DNA of 64,000 nt. Source: Gigaspora margarita (lineage: Eukaryota > Glomeromycota > Glomeromycetes > Diversisporales > Gigasporaceae). The translations under genes were made by a program, and so were the position numbers. This document shows, one piece after another, positions 33,889 through 45,219 of the stretch (positions are counted from its first letter, which is position 1; every line of letters begins with the position of its first letter). Below the pieces are notes generated by a model. It ran no database searches, was not told the DNA's origin, and saw only the letters and a program-made list of their open reading frames with translations. Where the stretch lies: the NCBI GenBank assembly GCA_009809945.1, contig WTPW01000662.1, forward strand, positions 277,142 through 341,141, in the 5' to 3' direction.

Positions 33889-34599
33889 ATGATTATATAA
33901 ATAATATATAAATAAATACCGGATAATTTGCAAAATTAAAATTTTTTACAAATTTTTGCAATTAGTTTTTTTAAAGTTTTGTAATTATTTAATAATTTAG
34001 AAATTATTACAGATTTTTAGTACTTTTATTTTTCCAATACTATTATTATTTGCAAATATTATACTTTTTAAATGTTTTTACAGATTTTTGACAAAAAATC
34101 TGCAAGTACTAATAAAATTTAAATTTCAAAAATCTTTGCAATTTTTTAAATTCTTATTTGATAAATTTGAAAATCACTACAAATTATTAATATTTTTATT
34201 TTCCAAATATAATAATTAAATAACTTATATTAAACTCTTTTCTACCTTTCAAAATAATTTTTTAAATAAAAAAATTAAATTTTATTACTAAAAAAAATTA
34301 TACTTAATTGACTTTTTTTTATTCGAATAAATGCTTAAAAAAACTACTCTTACTAATTTATAAAAATATAAAATTTGCATTAATGCTTGTAATTATAATA
34401 AACAACCTCAATTGTATTATTTAATTGGATTGAGAAAAAGTAAGGTCCTAAAGTTAATAAAAGTACAATTTTATATATTTTGAATACAGCTAATAAACAA
34501 CTAGATAATAAACCCAGTAATTTTAAAACAAAGTATTATAGAACTGTTACCTATTTAGAACTTGATTTTGCTTTTAAGATTTTGTACTGATCTATTAGT
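33889..34599. other. A+T-rich intergenic DNA
   Basis: No gene or clear repeat is recognised. Confidence 0.4.
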
Positions 34600-36840
34600 A
34601 TCAAACAGTTTTAACTGATGATTTACTTGTTGGAAAAGCAAAGGCACTTGCTGATGGTTTGGAAATTTCTCAAGGTGCATTAAATTTTTTTCTGGGTAGT
34701 TTTACAAATTCAAAAATTGAAATAGTATTTGTCCATATCAGCTTTAAGAAGAAGCTATATCCATTAATATGGTAGCAATTAATAATATTATACCATTAAA
34801 AAATAAATAAATGTGCAGGCTATTTTTCTAAAAGAATCTACAATATGGATAAAACTGGGCTTTTCTATTGGTATAAGTTTTTTATTAGTATTATTTAGCA
34901 AATACCAAACATGATAATATTAAAACATAGTACTAAGTACTATGTTTTAATAGTACTATATTTAGCACTTGCTGAATTCTACTTATTAGTGTATAAGTTA
35001 TATGTTCTAAATAAAAGTAAAATTTAAATAAATTTGAAATTTTTATTTTACCTAATTTTAATATAAATCTAGATAAAAATTTTTATTTATCTCAGACTGA
35101 AACTTGACCATACATTGGCAACTTAACATCTTTTTGAATATAAACAAAACAAGGAACCTCTTAATTGCATTGTTTTCAAATGCTGATAGTTCTCACAAAA
35201 TAGATCCTCTTGTAATTAGAAAGTATGAAAAGCCATACTGCTTTAAAAATATTAGAATTAGTAATTGCCTATTAAGTACAAAAATAGCACTAAGGCCTGA
35301 ATGATTATATTTCTCTTTTAAGAATGGATTTTTGAATTTGATTAACAAGTCGGTTTGAGATATTAGAGTAAACATGTGCTTTCACTTTAGATAACTGCCC
35401 TAGCTATAATATTGAAGATGTTTTTTACTAATTTACTGATGTTTTATTTTTGCTCCCAAATTTAACCTCGAGGATTCAGGCTATAGATGCTAGTATAATT
35501 ATTCCTTAAACAATATTCTAGGCAAATTTGCCTGGAATTTTTAGACATATTTACAATTTTTTAAATAAAATAAAAGTTATTAAGAATATGGGGTATACTT
35601 TATTTATAGAATATTTTCTTTAAAATATATTTTATAAACTTTGTTATAAAAATTTTTAAAATTATTAATAAACTTTAAAGTAATAAAAGTTTGAAGTTTT
35701 TAATTTAAAATTTTTACTATAAAGCTTTTCTTTAGATTTCTTAAATTTTATATGTTCCCGTCTATAAAAAATAATTTTATTTCTAATTAAAGTCCTAATT
35801 TTTACAAGTAAATCACAAATTTTGCAATAATTAAAGTTGTAATCCTTTTTATAAACTACAATATTGTATTAGAACAGGGAGCTAGAGCTAATATTTATAG
35901 AGTTCACCAAGAATATGTAAATAATTTTTTTGGCTAATAAATGTTTTAAAATTTTAGCTTATAAGCAACTTAAACTTTTTTTCTTATAATATAAAATTAA
36001 ATACTACTATAATATAATCCTTATTTTTAAATATTATCAAAAAAAGTTTTAATTAAATATTTTAAATTTTAAAAAATATAGATCATAAGCATATTTATAG
36101 CAATTTTTCTAGACAAATTTGCCTGGAATTGCTTACAGTTTAAAGAATAAGTTTTAAAAAGAATTATTGTCAGCTTAATGTTTGTTAAGTTTTAAAACAA
36201 AAATAAAAAAATTATTACATACATACATCAAATTTATTCTGAATTGGATGTTATACTAATTAGTTATTGTTTAAAATTGGATGTTACTAGAAATTAAAAA
36301 TAGATAGCATATCAGATATAGAAGATCTAAAATTGAATGTATTACAAGCTATCCATTTTATTATTCAAGGTAGGACAAAGTTAAAACTAGTATAACTTGC
36401 AATTGTTGGTATCATACACAAAGATTCTTTTTGCAGATACCAACTCTAATTTACAAAAAAATTTTTGCCAAATTACAGACCTGTTTTCAATGATATTACC
36501 AATGCACTTAGAGCTTTGATCTTTTTGACCCTTTGCAAGTTAATAAGATTTAGCAATCCCTGAAGAAAATATTGTGTATAAAATATCTTCTGATGATAAA
36601 ATTATTACAGAACTTGTTAAAACATTCAGAATAAATGAGCCAACAAATGATAACTTTGAAAATAAAAATAATAGCTTCGAAGTTCCTATTGTTGGTACCA
36701 ATATAGTAGCTGCAAGTTTGGAACCTGTGCATGCATTTATGTTTTAGCAAAATGATATGGAAAAATATATTAATCTTGTAAAAAGGATTAAAAAATTTAT
36801 TAAGAAGACCAAGATCAGCCAAATATAGAAAGCAAAATTG
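34600..36840 (+). pseudogene. pogo/Tigger-type transposase, decayed and interrupted
   Basis: Pieces in order match pogo/Tigger transposases. An N-terminal segment VGKAKALADGLEISQGALNF is at about 34630. NMDKTGLFYWY, the conserved first-Asp region, is at about 34843. ADSSHKIDPLVIRKYEKPYC is at 35180-35240 (nucleotides), then DNCPSYNIED and LPNLTSRIQAIDASII near 35391-35500, which is the second-Asp region. Between about 35515 and 36140 an unrelated A+T-rich piece is inserted. After it come CNCWYHTQRF (about 36400) and a C-terminal stretch ISSDDKIITELVKTFRINEP with SLEPVHAFMF. Frames change and stops intervene. The family cuts and pastes DNA at TA targets. This copy is inactive. Confidence 0.75.
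35515..36140. mobile_element. Probable insertion within the pogo-like pseudogene
   Basis: Both borders carry TCTAG(G/A)CAAATTTGCCTGG, a nearly palindromic 20-mer, with about 590 bp of non-coding A+T-rich DNA between. The transposase reading resumes after the second copy. No target duplication could be assigned. Confidence 0.5.
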
Positions 36841-37909
36841 ATCAAGTTTTTATAGAAGAAAATTAAATAAAAAGTTTAAATACTTTTAAATACTATATAA
36901 AGGATTTTTTGTTTATAAAAAAATTTCTTACATTTGTAGTATGATGAATAATTATTTCTAAATTTAGATAAAATTTGCATATTGATTAATGCTACTTATT
37001 TATTGTCTGTTATTAGTTTTTTCTATCTTTGAAGCTAAATCAAAATTACATTAATTACAATTTTTGTATGGATACCTTGTATATAAGTGACTTTATATCT
37101 TGCATTAAATAAACTTTTAAAAAATTGTATAAAGTCATTTCTATCATGCAAAATAATTAAAGGATAAGCAAAATGATTATTATTGGCCAGTTGTTATGTG
37201 CATGCATTTGTAGAGATGCATATATATGTTTCATGTACTAAAAATTAGCACATACAAAATATAGATGTTTAAGTCATGAGCTTGGGTCCAGGCTTTGGTG
37301 TGCATATAGAGAGTGTGTGCACTTAGGAGTCTAACTGTAATTAATTTTTTTAAAAATTTTTTACTTTTGTTATACAAATCTGATCTACATATTATACCTG
37401 ATCTTAAATTTTAATTAGTTAAAATGATCTAGCACTACTGTGCTATAGTACTATAAATTAGGTAAATCCAATATTTTTTAATTAAAAAATTAAAATTTAA
37501 TAGTTGAGCTCTTTTACAGAGAATATATAAAATTTGCTATAAAAGAACTCAATTACTAAATTATTAAAATAAATATGAGTTTATATGCATACAAACTGAT
37601 TTGATCAAATTTTGTGAAATTTTGTAGTGAAATTATACAAATTTTGTGACCTTTGTGATATTTTGTAAAACACAACATATTATTGTTCCTACTCCTACCA
37701 CATTTCATATTATATATAAAACATGATAGTATGTATCTATGTTGCACTTACAAGTCAACAAGAAATTCATTTCAATGAATGAATTGATGCTGAAAAATAG
37801 TGAATCCAAAAACAAAGTATCACTTTTTTAGGTGTATTATACACTATAAAAAAAATTCAATCTTGCAATAATGCTTAGTTGACCACTTTGTTAACTGACT
37901 AATTATCTA
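36841..37909. other. A+T-rich intergenic DNA
   Basis: No gene or clear repeat is recognised. Confidence 0.4.
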
Positions 37910-38258
37910 CAGTTCGGGCCAGCATAAGATATCCAATTTTTTTTAAAAGCGCCAAATTTTGAGATTTATACTCAAAAATAATTGGCTACTTTTTGTATAA
38001 CAAAATTCTGATTGGTTAAAAAATCTATAAAAACAATTTTTTTATATATTAAATGCCAAATTTTTGATTACATATTAACTTTAACTCAAATAATTTTTTA
38101 AATTTATAATAAAAATAAAAATCTATCTCACAGAATTGTAGTTTAGACTAAAAGCAACAAATTTGTAAGACAGATTTTTTTAAAGTCATTTGTTTGTAAA
38201 TTATAAGCAATTTTGTATTTATATATAAAAAGTGAATATCTTATACTGGCTGGAACTG
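37910..38258. mobile_element. Tc1/mariner-type MITE, CAGTTCGGCC ends (copy 2)
   Basis: The ends CAGTTCGGGCCAGCATAAGA and, reverse-complemented, CAGTTCCAGCCAGTATAAGA are flanked by TA (37908-37909, 38259-38260). Interior order is reversed relative to copy 1, which shares the GCCAAATTTTGAGATTTATA segment. Confidence 0.82.
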
Positions 38259-38379
38259 TATAACTACAGTCTCAGATATTACCAAATATGAATATCAATT
38301 GATAAAATATAGATAAATTTTCTAGAAAAATTCAATAATCTATATCTATATATATTAAAAACCTGTACAAATTGTTATA

Positions 38380-38700
38380 TAAAATATTTTTTGCTACAAA
38401 AAAAGATAACTAAGTATATTATTTTAGATATGAAGTTTCAGGATCCCACCTGATCCTGCAACATTTTATAAGGTAGTTACTACAAGATAAGCATATTCTT
38501 GTTAAATCTATTATTAAAATCTTGTTCAAGTCATCATATAAAAAAATTTTTTCATGAAGATACAAAAAGAAAAATAACCAAATACATTATTTTTAAGATG
38601 TAATTTCAGAATCTGCCCTGATCCCATATGATTCATAAGATGGTTACTCAACAAGCAAATGAAGAAATGAGTGCTTTATAGCTTTATATATTAGAGATCA
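38380..38700 (+). repeat. Imperfect tandem duplication of about 160 bp
   Basis: Both halves contain ATTATTTTAGATATGAAGTT or ATTATTTTTAAGATGTAATT, then TCAGGATCCCACCTGATCC or TCAGAATCTGCCCTGATCCC, then TAAG(G/A)T(A/G)GTTACT. It is non-coding. Confidence 0.7.
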
Positions 38701-40371
38701 ATATAGAATGGTAATTTTTTTTAGTTTAGGCATGAAAAGAAAATTATCATGGACATTAGTTTTAGTTGAAATCTAGCTAGTTCATTGTCTGGAGCAAAGC
38801 AGTAGACTCCTACTTCTTGAGAATACCTGGAGAGTTAATCTTTGAGTGTTTACCAAATGACCCAATTTGTGAAGAATCAATTTACTTTTTTTTTATACAA
38901 AATTTATTTTTTCTTATTACTGTATTACATTAACTTTTCATATTTCATAGTGACTTGACATTGTTCCTTAACATTGTTGCATGTGGTATTATCATTTATT
39001 GGTAGTTGTTGTTTGTTGATGTTGCCATTTACTGATTGAATTTATTATGTAAAGCATCATGCAAATACTGTAAGTCATGTATTAGTTGTTATATAGGATA
39101 TTATTAATTAGGATAATTATAAATATGCACTGTATATATAGTGTAAGTAGAAATGGAATTTAAATGGATTCAGGATTTCTTAATTAAATCAAGGTTAGGG
39201 TATGGGTGTGCATATGATAAATCAACCCTCAAAGGCTGGTTTTATATAATAATTCTGAATTCACTTAGATTTCATTTACAAATAATAATTTATAAAAGGT
39301 GAAATCTGTGCAGAAGAGATGATTTTCTTGGATTTACATCAATAAGTAAAAATTTTGCACGGGTTTCAAGATGGGTATTTTAATAAAGAGAATCCTCATT
39401 AATATTAAGCTATTTGATTGCCTTTATATTCATGTTGATAGTGATATTTAGCGAGATCATAATAAAAGTTGATATATATGAGGGGAATTTTTAACATAAT
39501 TGTTCTTTTTAAAGTAATAACTCATTTTTTTTATATACAAGTTAAAGGGAAAAATGGTTAAGGTAGTAAAAAAAAAAAAGTTTTATTATGGTAAACAATA
39601 CCGGAAAATCAATCTCATTAATAGATAAAATTAGCGGTAAATGATTGGCTTAGCGGGTAAAAAATCCGAAAGTAAAAAATTAAAACTTAGGGATTTCACA
39701 TGCGTGCTAGAAATCTCTAGAACTTTTTTGATTACCATAAAAGGTGCGATCTATATCGTCCCAATTTGGTAAGAACTAAAGTAACCAGCGATCGCGCACG
39801 TATTATTTTAGATCCGATCAACAGAAAGTAACATAACCATTGTGTCATGATGACACGATTGTAGTTATATAGCTTCTTTCTAATAATGAATAAATGCCCT
39901 ATAAGAAAAGGGCACACGCAAAGATATGTAAATACATGTAGCAAAACATGGAGATATATGGACACACACGGAATAGACACGGAACCAGCATGTAAAATAA
40001 AATCATGAACTTCACTAAATATTTGTACACATCAGAAATCAGTATGTAAAAGCCAGTAAGTCTGCAAAAACACGGAAAGTTGCAGGTAAAATCATGTATA
40101 CTGTATTAGATATATAGCAAAAGACGAATTCGTTTTTTGCTATATCTGAAAAATTTTCTTATAAAGGAGAATAATATATATCATTTTTACTTATTATATT
40201 ATTATTTGAATTTGAACTGTAATTATTACCACATGCATCTTCGTCATATCATGTTTAATAAAGTATCCGAGCAAGAATAAGTAATGCATTCTATAATTAG
40301 TAGCCAATCATATTTAATTTATTAAGCACGTTGAAATTTCGTGTTGATCAAAATATAAATAAATATAAATA
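38701..40371. other. A+T-rich intergenic DNA
   Basis: No gene is recognised. A hairpin, AGATATATAGCAAAA/TTTTTTGCTATATCT, lies at about 40108-40138. Inverted TTTTATTATGGTAA/TTACCATAAAA ends near 39580-39742 may mark a small foldback. Confidence 0.4.
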
Positions 40372-40413
40372 TTGAAATTTTTTATTTCCTTTTTAATTTT
40401 TAGATCTTTAATA

Positions 40414-41297
40414 ATGACGCCACAGGAAGAAATCCAAAATTTAAGTACACTCCTTGCAGAAACTGTCCAAAAAATTTCTGCACTCGAAGCTAAATATAAA
40501 AACCCTTCTGGACTTCCAATAATTTCTAAACCAAAAGTATCAAAAGATAAAAAACAACAAAAATTTCGTTAAGCAAAGTTTTTTCTTTAAATGAAACCAA
40601 AATTTCTGAAGTAAAAAAAATGGCAGGAATTATTTTAGATAACTATAGAATTTTACGTGATACAACAATTTTTAGAGTTAAACCAACACTTGTTAATAAC
40701 TGGATCGATATGGTAAAAATTTTTTTAATATTATATATACAGATCTAAAAAATTTTTTAGTTAAAAAAAGAATATTTGAAATATTTTGGGGAAAATAACT
40801 GGGCCTATTACGAAGCTATAAAGCAAGTTATGCAGGATAGAAGTAAAATTTAATTTTAATTTATTATATTATTTAATAAATATTTAAACTACTAAATTTT
40901 TTGATTTAAAAAACTTAATATTTTAAGAGTATATTTATTAACTTAATTTAATTTTTTAAGGCTCTTATGAAAGACAAAAAAAAAGAAACAAAAGGTTCAA
41001 GAAAAAATGCCTAATGAAAATATTGCAAATCAAAACAATTCGGATGTTGAAAAAATTATAAGTGAAAGTGAAAATGAAATTGAAAATGAAATTGAAAATG
41101 CAAATGAGATTGAAAATGAAAATGAATTTCAAAAAATAAAGGTAAAATTAAAAATTTATAAAAAGCAAAATTTTACAACATCTATATAATTTAATTAAAT
41201 AATTTAATTATTTATAATATTATAAATATGAATTTAGAAAATATTAAACAACGTCCGAAAAGAAAAAGAAATCAACCTAGATCTTATCGAACCTAAA
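40414..41297 (+). pseudogene. Hypothetical multi-exon locus, probably frameshifted
   Basis: An ATG at 40414 follows a TTTTTAG-like acceptor and opens MTPQEEIQNLSTLLAETVQK, predicted coiled coil, then a basic stretch. The frame stops at 40570-40572, but the next frame continues at once as SKVFSLNETKISEVKKMAGI, then FRVKPTLVNNWIDM. GT...AG borders then lead to KKEYLKYFGENNWAYYEAIK. A further piece at 41007-41189 is acidic (NEIENEIENANEIENENE), and a basic tail RPKRKRNQPRSYRT ends before TAA at about 41297. One lost or gained base in an A-rich run near 40560 would explain the break. Splice phases of the later pieces do not fit simply. No known domain is seen. It could be a short nuclear protein gene or a relic of one carried by a transposable element. 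Confidence 0.4.
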
Positions 41298-41972
41298 TAG
41301 TAGTATTAAACTATTATGTATATATTGACTTTTAATAAATTCATTTTGATATAACTAGTTAAAATAATTATTAGTATTAAAATTTTTTAAATAAATAAAA
41401 TCTATTAAATCATTTTTAATAAAAAAAATATTGTATATTAATTAATTTAATTTATTAAATATAAAATATTAATAATAGATATAATAATTATATATTATTT
41501 TTCTATATAAAATTACATGTTTCAAATACACGTAAATGGTACATTTTCCGTGTTTTGAATATGGAATTTTGCATGTAAAAAGACCATTAAAAAAGTGTAA
41601 AATTACCTGTAAATTACATACGAATTTCCTGGTTATTTTACATATTTTTCCTGGTTATTTTTCCATGTATTTTTCCATATTTTTCCATATTAAATTTTTT
41701 TATAGGGATGAGAATCGTAGCTTTTACCAAAAAAGGATTTCAGAAAATCGGCATAGGGATTTACCCCATTACATTTTACAGATGTAACGTGATCGTACTG
41801 GTACAAGTGAATATGAAAAAATTATCATTAATAAATTGAGTAATCCCATTGTTAATAATAAAGTCATTTTGGTATAAATTTAGCAAGTTCATTTATTTAT
41901 GTATATGTACAAGTAAATTTCATAGACGTTTTTGTTTCACTATTAGTCGAACCAATCACAAAAATAAAACTT
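41298..41972. other. A+T-rich intergenic DNA
   Basis: CCTGGTTATTTT and TTTTTCCATA motifs are repeated near 41630-41700. No gene is recognised. Confidence 0.4.
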
Positions 41973-41978
41973 AAAAAA
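41973..41978 (-). terminator. RNA polymerase III terminator of the tRNA
   Basis: A run of six T in tRNA orientation starts 15 nt after the mature 3' end. Confidence 0.7.
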
Positions 41979-41992
41979 GTTAAGCAGTCAGT

Positions 41993-42087
41993 TCCGGCAA
42001 GCCAGATTTGAACTAGCGACCTAGAGATATCAACGTTGAGGTTTCCCTCACTACAGTCTCCCGCTCTACCAACTGAGCTATTGCCGG
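41993..42087 (-). tRNA. tRNA-Tyr(GTA) with a 22-nt intron
   Basis: Seven-base acceptor arms CCGGCAA/TTGCCGG with discriminator A, D-arm AGCTCAGTTGGTAGAGC, and T-arm with GGTTCAAAT-type loop (AGTTCAAATCT). The anticodon arm is GGAGA - CTGTAGA - TCTCT once a 22-nt insert after the base 3' of the anticodon is removed. That is the standard intron position in eukaryotic nuclear tRNA-Tyr. The mature length is 73 nt. The gene lies alone between mobile elements. Confidence 0.93.
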
Positions 42088-42205
42088 TATTTCTTCTAAT
42101 CTTGAATTTTTTATCATTATTATTTGATTATTTGTTATGAGTCATCATTACTCAATTTAACTTGCGATCGACCTTACATCCACGTGGTTTGCGTGGGTGT
42201 ATCGA

Positions 42206-42542
42206 TGTACCCCAGTATCGCCATAAAAATTTCGCCCTCCACGTGATTCTTGACCAATAAATGATCATAATTTGGTGTAACGTAACACGATCAGGAAAAT
42301 TCAAAACAAACGTCGCAAAACGTCTCTTTTGTAAAAAAAGTTTATTTCTCAAAAAGTTTGCATAAGAAACCATTTTTTTGCACTAACTAAAAGTTTTCCT
42401 TGAGCGATTTTACTATATAATATAACCTAAACCCAAACCTTAACTAAGCACTCACCCTAACCCTAACCTAACATAAACGAACTTGAAAGAAGTTTGGTAC
42501 TGATCACGTGGGGCGAAATTTTTATGGCGATACTGGGGAACA
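42206..42542. mobile_element. MITE with a 12-bp flanking direct repeat
   Basis: The ends TGTACCCCAGTATCGCCATA and, reverse-complemented, TGTTCCCCAGTATCGCCATA continue into AAAATTTCGCC and CACGTGATC. TGGGTGTATCGA occurs exactly on both outer sides (42194-42205 and 42543-42554). Duplications this long suggest a Mutator-like element, whose usual size is 8-11 bp. The interior carries CCCTAACCCTAACC. Confidence 0.75.
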
Positions 42543-42554
42543 TGGGTGTATCGA

Positions 42555-42790
42555 GTGCGCATCAAAACCCATCAGCACGTGATGATCGACCAATCAAATA
42601 GAGGAATTTTGATCATCCCGGATCAGCCCGACGAAGCGAAAAAAGTGAAAAATACAAAAAAATATGTCTAAACCTATCGCGAAGCATTAATTAAAAATGT
42701 CGGGAAGGCAAATTTACCTATGTAAACTACTATACCCGAAACTAATCTAATCTTAATACGGGCACCCTAACCCTAATTTTTAAAAAATCG
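42555..42790. mobile_element. Degenerate copy of MITE family B
   Basis: It shares with 52641-53852 the blocks CCCGGATCAGCCCGACGA, AAAAAAGTGAAAAA(T/C)AC, TGTCTAAACCT and AAAAATGTCGGGAA in the same order and lacks the nested insertion. The ends have decayed. It carries CACCCTAACCCTAA. Confidence 0.65.
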
Positions 42791-43127
42791 GTAATCATTT
42801 GCTGATGGAAATTGTTGCGCAAATAGATGCATTCGTTGAGAGGGTTGAGGATCACGTACTGTACACTAGACATGTGATGTTATAACGTAACTTGAAAGGC
42901 TTAGCTAATTATTGACATATTATAGTATTACAATCTAGCCCTATGCGTTGACGTAGTCACGTTAGGGTTATTATCGCGAGGATAACCTGATTTGTGGCTT
43001 ATATGAAATTGAGGCTTATATGAAAAAGGTAATAGCATATGATCGTATGCAATGGAGATTAGGCCACGCAAAGTTGATTTTTCGTTTTGCATTACATGGA
43101 TTTCAAAATTCGGGACGGACGGGCGGA
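42791..43127. other. Intergenic DNA
   Basis: No gene is recognised. The duplicated phrase GGCTTATATGAAA occurs twice near 42991-43024. Confidence 0.4.
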
Positions 43128-43841
43128 TTTTTTTTTTTTTTTTTTTTTTTTTTNNNNNNNNNNNNNNNNNNNNNNNNNNNNNNNNNNNNNNNNNNNNNNN
43201 NNNNNNNNNNNNNNNNNNNNNNNNNNNNNNNNNNNNNNNNNNNNNNNNNNNNNNNNNNNNNNNNNNNNNNNNNNNNNNNNNNNNNNNNNNNNNNNNNNNN
43301 NNNNNNNNNNNNNNNNNNNNNNNNNNNNNNNNNNNNNNNNNNNNNNNNNNNNNNNNNNNNNNNNNNNNNNNNNNNNNNNNNNNNNNNNNNNNNNNNNNNN
43401 NNNNNNNNNNNNNNNNNNNNNNNNNNNNNNNNNNNNNNNNNNNNNNNNNNNNNNNNNNNNNNNNNNNNNNNNNNNNNNNNNNNNNNNNNNNNNNNNNNNN
43501 NNNNNNNNNNNNNNNNNNNNNNNNNNNNNNNNNNNNNNNNNNNNNNNNNNNNNNNNNNNNNNNNNNNNNNNNNNNNNNNNNNNNNNNNNNNNNNNNNNNN
43601 NNNNNNNNNNNNNNNNNNNNNNNNNNNNNNNNNNNNNNNNNNNNNNNNNNNNNNNNNNNNNNNNNNNNNNNNNNNNNNNNNNNNNNNNNNNNNNNNNNNN
43701 NNNNNNNNNNNNNNNNNNNNNNNNNNNNNNNNNNNNNNNNNNNNNNNNNNNNNNNNNNNNNNNNNNNNNNNNNNNNNNNNNNNNNNNNNNNNNNNNNNNN
43801 NNNNNNNNNNNNNNNNNNNNNNNNNNNNNNNNNNNNNNNNN

Positions 43842-43875
<34 letters not shown>
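43128..43875. other. Assembly gap with homopolymer borders
   Basis: 26 T (43128-43153), then 688 N (43154-43841), then 34 A (43842-43875). Open frames through this region (poly-F or poly-K ends) are artefacts. Confidence 0.98.
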
Positions 43876-43877
<2 letters not shown>

Positions 43878-44744
43878 TGCGCCACACCTTAGTGTTGGCG
43901 ATTCTCAATTATGCTCCGTCACGTGGCATATCACTTTCACCATAGAGTTGTTATAAGCACAGTATGTAATAGCAGAAGACAAGTGATGAAGTGGTGCACT
44001 ACTCCCATCATTTATCTTCATAATGTCTAATAAAGAGAGTGTTTAATATGAAATCCGAGCGAGAATAATATTTTCAATTAAAGGCCGCGAACACAGAATC
44101 AATAAATGTAGTGTTTTTTTTAACGGCCCTCTCTTGTTTAATGCGTCGAAAGTGCGTCAGAGTACGTCGAATGTAACCCGGATTTGCATTTGCGAATACT
44201 GGTTATGAAATATTTGATTATAATATAAATTATATACATAAGTATTATTACTGTATATATACTATTTTTTTTTTTTACTCTTTCGTTCGAACCTACAAGT
44301 TCATGAATATTTATTGCTTAATTTTCCTTTATTATTGATAATTAATACATGAGCATAAAATGCATTTATTATTTTGAGTATATATTCAAAATAAGTGCTT
44401 ATAATTTTTATTTAGATCAAGCATAAGTAAATTAGCTATTCAAATTTATGAGCATTTACTATTTTATAGTTTCATTTTATTCAAGACAATTTATGATGAG
44501 TACTAGAAAATGTTTTAAATATTCAAAATAAGTTGTGCAAATTCTTGAATATTTATCACTTATTTCATTTATGAGAATTTAGTGTGTAATTGTAAAGAAC
44601 ATTTATTACTTTAAGTATTCAAAATAAGTTACTCAAGTCCATTAATATTTAAAATCAGTATCATTTTATCTGTTGATACGATTATAAAAATATTTATTAA
44701 TCTAAGTCTACGAATATTTGTAATTAAGTTTTTATTTAGTTCTC
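43876..44744. other. Intergenic DNA
   Basis: No gene is recognised. ATTCAAAATAAGT recurs near 44387, 44522 and 44616 in a loosely repeated A+T-rich stretch. Confidence 0.4.
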
Positions 44745-44885
44745 GGCCGAACCTTTCGGTTTCGGCTGGGCGCAACTTCCTTAACTTCCGAAACCTAATT
44801 TCGCCAGAAGCCCCAAATTCCGAAACTTCCGAAACATCCGAAACCTCTGAAATTGTCGAAACGTCCGAAATTTCCGAAACCAATA
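44745..44885 (+). repeat. TTCCGAAAC simple repeat
   Basis: TTCCGAAAC, ATCCGAAACC and GTCGAAACG are repeated at 9-10-base steps. The minus-strand reading frame SEISDVSTISEVSDVSEVSE is its by-product. CCGAAAC is also the motif of the hAT-like element at 51283-52433, so this may be a relic of that family. Confidence 0.8.
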
Positions 44886-45219
44886 ACCACTAAATATCAT
44901 ATAAACGATAGGCGAAAGTGGATTTCGGAAATAGGTAGGATCTTAAAATTCGGATTTATGACATAAAAGATGCGGGCTTTACCAATTTTTCAGGCTAAAG
45001 CGAATCTTCCGAAACTGGCTTCAGAAATCAATAGCCAATAAAATCACGAGAATCTGCATCACGTGAAATAGCAAGCATAAAATTACATTTAACCGTTTTT
45101 TATTCTGGTTTTCGGATTTTTTTTTTTTTTTATTCACGAAATATTCGTCAGTTTGCGGGTTAAATAATTATTTTTTATATTTTTTTTTTATTTTTATTTT
45201 TTATTTTTATTTTTTTTAT

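Noticed and set aside
34922-34948. Palindrome AAAACATAGTACTAAGTACT...
   Set aside because: Perfect but short and A+T-rich, within the decayed pogo locus. Likely chance or a relic.
42928-43956. Five overlapping ORFs with poly-F or poly-K ends
   Set aside because: All read through 688 N between T and A homopolymers.
44629-44883. Minus-strand ORF rich in SEVSDVSE
   Set aside because: It is a translation of the TTCCGAAAC simple repeat.
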